Below the pieces are notes generated by a model. It made no database searches, was not told the origin of the DNA, and was given only the letters and a program-made list of their open reading frames with translations. Shown piece by piece: positions 1 through 5,478 of a DNA stretch of 6,689 nt; position 1 is the first letter of the stretch, and the number at the start of each line of letters is the position of its first letter. The stretch comes from CBHWET01 sp966112985 (lineage in GTDB: Bacteria > Verrucomicrobiota > Verrucomicrobiia > Limisphaerales > JACDHS01), in the NCBI GenBank assembly GCA_966112985.1, contig CBHWET010000292.1, forward strand, positions 1-6,689, given 5' to 3'. The translations under genes were made by a program, and so were the position numbers.

Positions 1-2641
1 AGCCGTTATCGGTCACGCGAACCGTGATCGGATAGCTGCCCGGGCCTTGAGCTTCGGTTGGCGTCCAGCTAAACGCACCGGTCGATCCATTGATGGAAGC
101 ACCGGATGGAGCACCAGCGTCGAGGCTGTAGGTCAACGTTTGGCCAGCATCTGGATCCGTCGCACTTGCGGTGAACGTGAGGGCTGTGCCTTCTTTGACG
201 GTCTTCGCACCGATTGCAGCGAGCGCTGGCGGGTTGTTACCCGTGCCAGTCACCGTGACTTTGATCGTTTCGAAGTCTTGAGCGCCGCCCTGATCGGTCA
301 CGCGAACAGTGATGTTATAGTTACCGACTTGAGCTGCCGTCGGAGTCCAGCTGAATTTACCTGTGCGGCGTTCGATCGTCGCACCGGCAGGAGCACCAGC
401 GTCGAGGCTGTAAGCGAGGGTGTTCTGGGCAACAACAGCGATGTCGTCGATCCAGACAGTGTAAGCACCCGTGCCACCTGCACCCTGAAGGATGATTTCT
501 TCCAAAACACCTTTGGCACCGGTTTGGAGAACTTTACCGTCGCCGGTGAAGGCAGCTTGAGGTTCAAACGGAATGTTGAAGCTGAGCGTCTGCCAGTTCG
601 TGGCAGTGACAGTGCGGTTCGGAATTGGGTTTCCGCTGACCACGTTCGTCACACCAACCCATTCGATAGAACCAGTTGTACCACCGTCAGCACCATACGC
701 TGCGGTCGTGCTCGTTTCACGAACACCGATACCGACGCGGAGGGCCTTGCTCGAATAGATCTTGAAACGGAGGATCTGATCGAGAGCGATCGTTGGGTTC
801 GGCCACGTTGGGGTGGTGAAGCTGTTGAAGCGCACCCAGTAGTTGGCACCGGCGGTGGACTTGAACGTCCAGCCAGCTTTGATGGCGTGCGTACCACCAC
901 CACCAGCAGGCATACCTGCGGTACGAACCATCGAGTAGTTCGTTGCAGTCGTGTCAATGAACGCAAGCGTCGTGGCGGAATTCGCTGGCTTATTGAACAT
1001 TTGTTCCATCGTGCCGTCAGCCGTGCCTTCGAACGTTGCGAAGGTCGTTGTCGTCACAACTTTGTTTGGATCAGTAGCCGTTGCCGTGAAGGCGAGCGTT
1101 GCACCAGCTGCGACAGTCTTGCTGCCGATCGCGCTGAGCGTCGGAGGCGTGTTGCCCGTCGTTGCGCTCGCAACATTCGAGTAGGTCGAGTTGCCGTTGG
1201 CGTTATAGCTGCGAACGCGATAGTAGTAGAGCTTCTGAGCAGCCAAACCACTGTCGGTATAAGTCGTGTCGCTAGCGGCGTTCGTGGCGATCGCCGTGTA
1301 GGTCACGTTATCCGTTGAACGTTCGATTTTGAAACCGACTTCGCTGTTCGCGTTGTCAGTCCAGCTCAAATTGATCTTGTCCCACGTCGTAGCGGTGCTG
1401 CCCGCAGCCGTCGCAGTCAAAGCGCTCGGAGCTTGAGGAGCGGTTGTGTCGCTGGCGATGTTGGACGCAGCAGAGTTACCGGCCGTGTTGTACGAATATA
1501 CCTTGTAGTAATACTTGGTATTGCCGCTCAAACCAGTGTTCGAATAGCTCGTCGCATTGATGGCTGCGGTGGCAACCTGTGCGAAGTTCGTACCATCGGT
1601 GGAACGATAGATCTTGAAACCATCTTCGTTCGCGGCACTGCAGGTCCAGGCCAGATTAATCTGAGAGCTGGAAGTTGCTGTGGCCGTCAGGCTCGCTGGA
1701 GCCGCCGGGATGGTGTCTTTCGTCGTGCCACTCGCGGTATTCGAGTAGCCGGAGTTACCTGCGCCATTGTAAGCGCGAACACGGAAGTAATACTTCGTGC
1801 CCGAAGCCAGACTGCCTGCAGTATAACTCACAACGCTCGCTCCAACCGTGGCGATCTGGGTAAAGCCGCTGGTTGAAGAAGTGGAGCGTTCAATCTTATA
1901 ACCGGTTTCGATCGTCGAATTGTCCTTCCAGGTCAACTTCAACTGACTGGTGGAAACAACCGTCACAGCGAGCGTGCTCGGAGCGGACGGAGTCGACGCC
2001 GTACCTTTGATACCGTTCATCAAACGGGTCCAGTTCCAGTATGGACCTGGATCGTGATGGCTGTTGCAGTAAGGGTCAAACGCATAGTTAGCGTGAACCC
2101 AGCTTGCCCATCCGGAATAGCTTTCCTGATTATGGCCGATAACGTGGTTACGATCTTTAGGCTTACCGTTTTTGTTCATCAAGTGCGTTTGCAGCCCGAT
2201 GGTCGCATTGTACATCGCATCCGTGTACCATGCGGGATTGCTCGCAAAACCTTCATGTTCCGTTCCCCACATGTAATGATTCCAACAACGGACGTGCCAC
2301 GCGTAGTACGCTTCGCGCACAGCTTGTGCGATTTCGCCGGCAGGATTGTCGGTGCTGGTGTCTTTTTTGCCGTTAACCCCGTAATGGATACTTGCGGAGG
2401 TGCTGCACCTGGATAGATAAGACATACTGGAGGCATAGTAACCTTCCATGTCATGGATGACGCAGAAGTTATGACCATAGCCAGAGGTGCTGTAGTTACA
2501 TGCCACCCATTTCCAGATGGCGGGACCGTAGTCGGTGCTCGCTTGCATCGCCATTGGAGTGGCAATACCTGCGAGAACCGCGAGATGCGTGAGGCGCCCG
2601 GTTAAGACGCTCTTCACTGCGGATGGGTTCTTGGTTTTCAT
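1..2641 (-). CDS. Secreted multidomain N-acetylmuramoyl-L-alanine amidase with FN3 and Ig-like modules (partial, 3' end outside window)
   Basis: The frame starting at ATG 2641 has no stop down to base 2, giving 880 visible codons; the C-terminus is missing. Residues 1-34 form a signal peptide (basic start, hydrophobic LAVLAGIATPMA, likely cleavage after AMQA). Residues 56-205 are an Amidase_2 (AmpD/PGRP-type) zinc amidase domain, which hydrolyses the bond between N-acetylmuramic acid and L-alanine in peptidoglycan. Probable zinc ligands are His63 (VIHD), His170 (VIGHNQ) and Asp197 (HHDPG); Glu128 in GTEHEG matches the catalytic Glu of AmpD-type GIELEG. AmpD's Lys two residues before the Asp is His195 here. 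Five Cys (48, 60, 79, 119, 192) could form disulfides in the exported protein. FN3 domains follow at about 216-307, 311-400 and 401-495. Then come an Ig-like domain (497-526 plus 739-799) split by a jelly-roll module (527-738) and a second Ig-like domain from 802. The start has no Shine-Dalgarno sequence. The tail suggests binding to glycans or surfaces (inference). Confidence 0.93.
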   Translation of the reverse strand, partial: MKTKNPSAVKSVLTGRLTHLAVLAGIATPMAMQASTDYGPAIWKWVACNYSTSGYGHNFCVIHDMEGYYASSMSYLSRCSTSASIHYGVNGKKDTSTDNPAGEIAQAVREAYYAWHVRCWNHYMWGTEHEGFASNPAWYTDAMYNATIGLQTHLMNKNGKPKDRNHVIGHNQESYSGWASWVHANYAFDPYCNSHHDPGPYWNWTRLMNGIKGTASTPSAPSTLAVTVVSTSQLKLTWKDNSTIETGYKIERSTSSTSGFTQIATVGASVVSYTAGSLASGTKYYFRVRAYNGAGNSGYSNTASGTTKDTIPAAPASLTATATSSSQINLAWTCSAANEDGFKIYRSTDGTNFAQVATAAINATSYSNTGLSGNTKYYYKVYSYNTAGNSAASNIASDTTAPQAPSALTATAAGSTATTWDKINLSWTDNANSEVGFKIERSTDNVTYTAIATNAASDTTYTDSGLAAQKLYYYRVRSYNANGNSTYSNVASATTGNTPPTLSAIGSKTVAAGATLAFTATATDPNKVVTTTTFATFEGTADGTMEQMFNKPANSATTLAFIDTTATNYSMVRTAGMPAGGGGTHAIKAGWTFKSTAGANYWVRFNSFTTPTWPNPTIALDQILRFKIYSSKALRVGIGVRETSTTAAYGADGGTTGSIEWVGVTNVVSGNPIPNRTVTATNWQTLSFNIPFEPQAAFTGDGKVLQTGAKGVLEEIILQGAGGTGAYTVWIDDIAVVAQNTLAYSLDAGAPAGATIERRTGKFSWTPTAAQVGNYNITVRVTDQGGAQDFETIKVTVTGTGNNPPALAAIGAKTVKEGTALTFTASATDPDAGQTLTYSLDAGAPSGASINGSTGAFSWTPTEAQGPGSYPITVRVTDNG
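11..412 (-). repeat. Two tandem Ig-like repeat units with near-identical DNA
   Basis: The two Ig-like units resemble each other at DNA level. The motif GGTCACGCGAAC occurs at 11-22 and 296-307 (offset 285), and a 23-base stretch is identical at 108-130 and 390-412 (offset 282). The 3-base difference is one codon, QGPGSY against QVGNY. At protein level the units share TLxYSLDAGAP, TG-x-FSWTPT-x-AQ and ITVRVTD, a pattern of Ig-like/cadherin-like putative surface domains. The array probably continues past the left edge. It is an internal coding repeat, not a mobile element. Confidence 0.85.
428..1063 (-). other. Carbohydrate-binding-like jelly-roll module inserted inside an Ig-like domain (amidase residues ~527-738)
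   Basis: This part of the amidase gene encodes about 212 residues unlike the flanking FN3 and Ig-like repeats. It begins near FATFEGTADGTM, contains short beta-like stretches such as ANYWVRFNSF, LRFKIYSSKALRVGIGVRET and GSIEWVGV, and ends with YTVWIDDIAVV. An ending of that form (aromatic, D-D, hydrophobic strand) is typical of galactose-binding-like/CBM beta-sandwiches. The residues on either side, ATDPN before and NTLAYSLDAGAP after, match consecutive parts (ATDPD...TLTYSLDAGAP) of the next Ig-like domain, so the module interrupts one Ig-like domain between two strands. The fold is inferred from the pattern; the ligand is unknown. Confidence 0.7.
1157..1996 (-). other. Three tandem fibronectin type III domains in the amidase (residues ~216-495)
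   Basis: Three units of about 90 residues each start with AP-S/A-LTATA, contain a W core strand (LKLTW, INLAW, INLSW), then an E/D-x-G-[FY]-K-I-[EY]-R-S strand, then [KL]YY[FY][RK]V[RY][AS]YN, and end in SN-x-A-S. These are the usual FN3 landmarks (core Trp, Tyr before the last strands). The third copy has a short extension (GSTATTWD) before its core strand. Bacterial FN3 arrays are common spacers or binding modules in secreted glycan-active enzymes; a spacer role here is inference. Confidence 0.9.
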
Positions 2642-2754
2642 AGTTAAGTACACGGACAGTTAGGTTTGCGGAAATAGGTATAGAGCAGAGAGCACTCCCT
2701 CTTACCACGCGCATCAATTTTTGGAATGAATTAGAACCCGCCGGAAAGATTGCA

Positions 2755-2838
2755 GGTCTGTTGTTGATGGGTGGATGGGAGTTTGGTTCTCATTTGGTTA
2801 ATTGTTCGTGGGTATTTGGAGTTTTACTTGGGATACTA
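2755..2838 (-). terminator. Candidate Rho-dependent termination (rut-like) segment after the transglycosylase-like gene
   Basis: From 2757 to 2835 I count about 27 G and 5 C on the plus strand, so RNA from the minus strand would be strongly C-rich and G-poor. It begins directly at the TAG stop (2836-2838) of the transglycosylase-like gene. No hairpin with a U-tract is visible between that stop and the amidase start at 2641. C-over-G bubbles of unstructured RNA just past a stop codon are the known signature of Rho loading sites. This is inference from composition only. Confidence 0.3.
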
Positions 2839-3843
2839 TTTGTTTGTTGGTGATGGAGTTTTTTTACGAAATACAAAGAAACTCAGGAACAAGGCGACGC
2901 TTCCCAGAATTACCAACCAGACCAGCCAGCTGCTCTGGTTTGCACCACTGGTAGCAGCAGCGACGGGTGCAGCCGGAGTTGTGACTGCAGCGGGCTTGCT
3001 GTCTTTAGGCTTTACCTCTGGTTTCGAAACATTGGCGTGGGCAATCTCAGGATTCTTGTCCAGGTTTTCGATCAAAGGATCTTTATCGCTCAATTCCGGG
3101 TGCTCTTTCAGCTTCTTTTCCCATTCAGCACGGGCGATAGCCTTGATTTGGGCCAATTCTTCTTTCATCGGTCCCAGCTTCAAATCCGGCACCTGCTCCA
3201 TTTCAATGCCATATTGATGGAAACCTTCAGAAAGCCAGTCGTAAACGTCGACCGCATGCTGAGCATTCAGCTCACGTTCGGGGATGCCGCAATACTTTGA
3301 GATAGCGTAGGTCCAGCTTTCGATTTCGCCTTCCTTGGCGTAGTCCGGCTTTTTCGTGTCGTCGTAAATCTTTTTCAGCAAAGCCGCAGCGCCGCGCATG
3401 TTCTGATAAGCGTCGTCCTTCAGGACCTGAGGGTCTTTTCCAATCAGTTTGGCAGCTTCAATCAGACTATGACCAAAATACTCGTTATCCCAGAGCGACA
3501 TGATGCCGTAGGGGCGTGGCATGCCATTTTCTGGAGAAACCGTTTCACCAGGAGGCCATTGCAGCTGCTCCCAGCGTGTTTCGGCAAAAGCGATACCCTC
3601 CAAAATCTTTGGTGGAACACCGAACTCTTCCCCAGCCTTCTTGAACAACTCTGGATAGTTGTTCGCCTTCATCTTCTGCGTAAATTCTTCAATCTTCGCC
3701 TCACGCTCCAAATCTTCGGGGGTTTTTGGCGGGTCCTCAGCCCGGAGGGTGCTTGCGCTTAATAAAGCGGCAGTAGCAATTGCGGATAGAAAGAATTTTC
3801 CCGGGATCGGGAAACCACCACGGAATACGGACAATGCTGACAT
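2836..3843 (-). CDS. Secreted, membrane-anchored lysozyme-like (SLT-type transglycosylase-like) protein
   Basis: A 335-residue protein from ATG 3843. Residues 1-35 are a signal peptide (FFLSAIATAALLSA, cleavage after LRA). Residues about 62-215 resemble the lysozyme-like/SLT fold: FKKAGEEFGVPPKILEGIAFAETRW with candidate catalytic Glu88, then PYGIMSL (111-117), then QNMRGAAALLKKIYDD (147-162), the usual order of transglycosylase landmarks. Enzymes of this fold cleave the MurNAc-GlcNAc glycan bond. A charged helical stretch (226-250), a Pro/Ala/Ser/Lys-rich linker (270-303) and a membrane segment (305-325) followed by FRKK suggest an enzyme outside the cytoplasm tethered by its C-terminus. The frame is open to ATG 3963, but that start would add 40 residues before the signal peptide and would span the best promoter (TTGACA 3942-3947), so 3843 is preferred; ATG 3903 is less likely. 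None of the three starts has a Shine-Dalgarno sequence. Relation to SLT is by motif order; activity is unproven. Confidence 0.78.
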   Translation of the reverse strand: MSALSVFRGGFPIPGKFFLSAIATAALLSASTLRAEDPPKTPEDLEREAKIEEFTQKMKANNYPELFKKAGEEFGVPPKILEGIAFAETRWEQLQWPPGETVSPENGMPRPYGIMSLWDNEYFGHSLIEAAKLIGKDPQVLKDDAYQNMRGAAALLKKIYDDTKKPDYAKEGEIESWTYAISKYCGIPERELNAQHAVDVYDWLSEGFHQYGIEMEQVPDLKLGPMKEELAQIKAIARAEWEKKLKEHPELSDKDPLIENLDKNPEIAHANVSKPEVKPKDSKPAAVTTPAAPVAAATSGANQSSWLVWLVILGSVALFLSFFVFRKKTPSPTNK

Positions 3844-3919
3844 AAAAACGGACACAGGAGAAAAAAAGTTCTCGCGTAAGAGGCTATGCGATTCGGACTT
3901 CATGGGAACGTGGGTAAGA

Positions 3920-3947
3920 TTTACAAGGGAACGCCCGTCAATGTCAA
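3920..3947 (-). promoter_or_regulatory. Candidate sigma-70 promoter for the transglycosylase-like gene
   Basis: On the minus strand a perfect -35 box TTGACA (3942-3947) is followed after 16 bases by TGTAAA (3920-3925, 4 of 6 matches to TATAAT). Transcription would begin near 3913, leaving a leader of about 70 bases before ATG 3843. It lies inside the longest open frame, which argues against the 3963 start. Confidence 0.45.
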
Positions 3948-3968
3948 CAGCAATCCGTCTCATACTTC

Positions 3969-4009
3969 GACAACCGGTGTTTCCCTGCCCCCTTGAAATG
4001 AGACAACCG
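3969..4009. repeat. Pair of 8-bp direct repeats upstream of the transglycosylase promoter
   Basis: GACAACCG occurs at 3969-3976 and 4002-4009, 33 bp apart, close to three helical turns, so both copies face the same side of the DNA. Relative to the inferred start near 3913 they sit at roughly -60 and -93, where activators commonly bind. They could be a regulator site or chance; no regulator gene is in the window. Confidence 0.25.
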
Positions 4010-4061
4010 ATACTATTCGCGTTACCCGAAAGATGAAGATTTGAACAGACGCTTCGCAGGG

Positions 4062-4727
4062 TCAGCTCGAAGCCAGCCAGAAAACACCAACGAGAAGCGT
4101 TAAGGTCGATGACCCAACCATCAAATAACGATATCCCTGAAGTGTTCGAAGCCGTTGAGCAATAAAACCAACTCCAGAACAGAAACCCGCCATACCTATA
4201 ATTGTTCCGACTGCGAAGCTCACGAGGTAAAGCAGAATTTCCGTTTCGTTCTTTAGTGCGAATGCAGGCAACACGCTTAGCAAATGCGAACTGCCCGCCA
4301 GTCCATGCAACGTCCCAATGCCGAACGCGGCGTGCGTATGGCTCGCGGTTTCGTGTTTATGCAAGGGCTCGTTGAGCGTATGTAAATGGATATGCACGTG
4401 ACTGTGGTCTCCGTGCTGATGCTCATGTGTGTGCAACCGTTTCGACAATGCCTTGCGTAATCCCCACAGGCCGACTGCAATCAAAAGAACACCAACGAGA
4501 CGTTCGCCCCATGATGAAATGGCGTCGATTGGCAACAAATGCCGAAAGCACATCATCAGCAGACCAACAAAGAGAACGCCAGCGGAATGACCCAGGCCCC
4601 AATGCGCGCCCGTCACCCAGGAACGGCGCGGACGTTTCACGGCGAGCGGTGCAAGGGCGCTAAGGTGATCGGGTCCACTGAAAACGTGGATCAATCCGAA
4701 AACAAATCCTGTTAATGCCGATAACAT
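4062..4727 (-). CDS. NicO/UreH-type nickel/cobalt transporter-like membrane protein
   Basis: A 221-residue polytopic membrane protein with about six hydrophobic segments (near 3-28, 40-60, 75-91, 134-157, 163-187, 202-219). The motif GLIHVFSGPDHLSALAPLA (11-29) and the following WGLGHSAG (43-50) are characteristic of the NicO/UreH/RcnA nickel-cobalt transporter group. A hydrophilic loop at 99-132 carries 13 histidines, many as alternating HxH, as expected for metal binding. The second half repeats the first motif as GTLHGLAGSSHLLSVL (138-153). The short UreH-like length argues against full NiCoT permeases of over 300 residues. Direction of transport (uptake or efflux) and metal cannot be read from the sequence, and no urease, hydrogenase or metal regulator gene is adjacent. 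ATG 4727 is the only start before the upstream in-frame stop; it has no Shine-Dalgarno sequence. The neighbouring genes suggest no shared pathway. Confidence 0.8.
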   Translation of the reverse strand: MLSALTGFVFGLIHVFSGPDHLSALAPLAVKRPRRSWVTGAHWGLGHSAGVLFVGLLMMCFRHLLPIDAISSWGERLVGVLLIAVGLWGLRKALSKRLHTHEHQHGDHSHVHIHLHTLNEPLHKHETASHTHAAFGIGTLHGLAGSSHLLSVLPAFALKNETEILLYLVSFAVGTIIGMAGFCSGVGFIAQRLRTLQGYRYLMVGSSTLTLLVGVFWLASS

Positions 4728-4792
4728 GATGGCGCGGCTTGGGTGATCGTATCCGCAAAGCGAAAAATTCCCTCAGCCGCAACACCATTGCC

Positions 4793-4826
4793 GGAACGTT
4801 CCACTAATGTCAAAGTTTGTTCGACA
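4793..4826. promoter_or_regulatory. Dyad symmetries in the divergent promoter region
   Basis: Between the divergent transporter and DUF5069 genes lie a perfect 10-bp palindrome GGAACGTTCC (4793-4802) and a 19-bp interrupted inverted repeat TGTCAAAGTTTGTTCGACA (4808-4826; outer arms TGTC/GACA plus inner AA/TT). The left arm also contains a perfect minus-strand -35 box TTGACA (4808-4813), which could serve the transporter gene, though no good -10 box follows at 16-18 bases. A regulator binding here could affect both genes. This is inference. Confidence 0.3.
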
Positions 4827-4845
4827 TATCTGAGACTATTTTCGT

Positions 4846-5376
4846 ATGCAAAATTATACGTGGCCAATAACACTGCGGGAAATATTCAACCGGGCTGTTC
4901 AGTCCTACCGCAGCGGCAACCATAAACCGGCGACTCTTTTCGGTGAGGATGACAAGGCATTTCTGTCGGCCATTGGCTGCACCACACAGGAGCTGTTCGA
5001 TTTCGTCGAGGATTTCGCCCGCTATGGTGAACCTGAGTTCGAAACGGTCCTCCTGATCACCGCAGCACGCCGCGATTATTTTCTCGTGATCCAAAAAGGG
5101 AAACCGAGCGGCAAAGTTATAGATATGGATTCACTGCCGGCGAAGAGTGCCAAACTAGCGGGTATGGAATGGCTTCCACGTATTATTGTAAAAGCCCGGG
5201 CAAAGCTCCGCGGCGAAATGCCGCCCGAACTGATGTATGGATGCGGTGGTGAGCGCCCATTTTTACGCGGGGTCAACATTGAGCCCGCAGACTTTTTGCG
5301 TTTCGTGTGGAGCGCAGGCGACGACGACCAGAAAATTGTGGATTACGTGCTCAGTAGTTCCAGTCGCAAGCGGTAA
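4846..5376 (+). CDS. DUF5069-family protein of unknown function
   Basis: A 176-residue soluble protein with no signal peptide or membrane segment. The C-terminal part (about 104-168) carries the features I associate with DUF5069: LAGMEWLPRIIVKARAKLRGEMP, then a Gly-rich YGCGG turn (131-135), then FLRGVNIEPADFLRFVWSAGDDD and a final IVDYV. The N-terminal part (1-100) is a separate predominantly helical segment with conserved-looking blocks (LREIFNRAVQSYRSG, IGCTTQELFDFVEDFARYGEPEFETVLLI, RRDYFL); it may be the fixed partner of this longer subtype. DUF5069 proteins have no established biochemical role that I know of. The gene is monocistronic here: divergent from the transporter and convergent with dinB. 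The start has at most a weak TGAGA 10 bases upstream. A hairpin with a T-tract at 5479-5516 is its likely terminator. Family recognition is from memory of the motif set. Confidence 0.8.
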   Translation: MQNYTWPITLREIFNRAVQSYRSGNHKPATLFGEDDKAFLSAIGCTTQELFDFVEDFARYGEPEFETVLLITAARRDYFLVIQKGKPSGKVIDMDSLPAKSAKLAGMEWLPRIIVKARAKLRGEMPPELMYGCGGERPFLRGVNIEPADFLRFVWSAGDDDQKIVDYVLSSSSRKR

Positions 5377-5425
5377 GCAATTCCTGAGGAAAGTTTGAGA
5401 ATAAATTCGCGGTTGAAAAACCTAT

Positions 5426-5471
5426 CTTGCGGGCGACATTGCCTTAACGATTGAAACACATCGTTCGCAAG
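5426..5471 (+). other. Possible three-way-junction RNA structure in the convergent gap
   Basis: CTTGCG (5426-5431) pairs with CGCAAG (5466-5471), and AACGAT (5446-5451) pairs with ATCGTT (5460-5465). On the 3' side the two arms are contiguous, giving 12 bases that match two separated 6-base blocks. The bases between the two 5' blocks contain GGC (5432-5434) and GCC (5441-5443), which can form a small third stem. The fold would lie in the 3' untranslated region of the DUF5069 transcript, just before the terminator. It matches no RNA family I recognise and could be chance. Confidence 0.3.
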
Positions 5472-5478
5472 GAGGTGG

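Noticed and set aside
47..1318. A 423-codon plus-strand open frame
   Set aside because: It lies codon-for-codon opposite the amidase frame and exists because that gene rarely uses TTA, CTA or TCA codons. Its product is Arg/Cys-rich with no domain pattern, whereas the minus strand encodes clear FN3 and Ig-like repeats.
2054..2416. A 120-codon plus-strand open frame opposite the amidase catalytic domain
   Set aside because: The opposite strand encodes the conserved zinc-amidase motifs over the same bases; the plus-strand frame is another mirror of the same codon register.
2179..2565. A 128-codon minus-strand open frame
   Set aside because: It is in a different register from the amidase frame, which carries the signal peptide and active-site motifs; the product shows no recognisable features.
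2771..3217. A 148-codon plus-strand open frame
   Set aside because: It runs antisense to the C-terminal half of the transglycosylase-like gene; its hydrophobic stretches mirror the Ala/Pro linker and anchor codons.
5446..5471. Possible integron attC-like site because of AAC...GTT inverted arms
   Set aside because: The flanking bases do not match the RYYYAAC / GTTRRRY consensus and no integrase or cassette structure is present.
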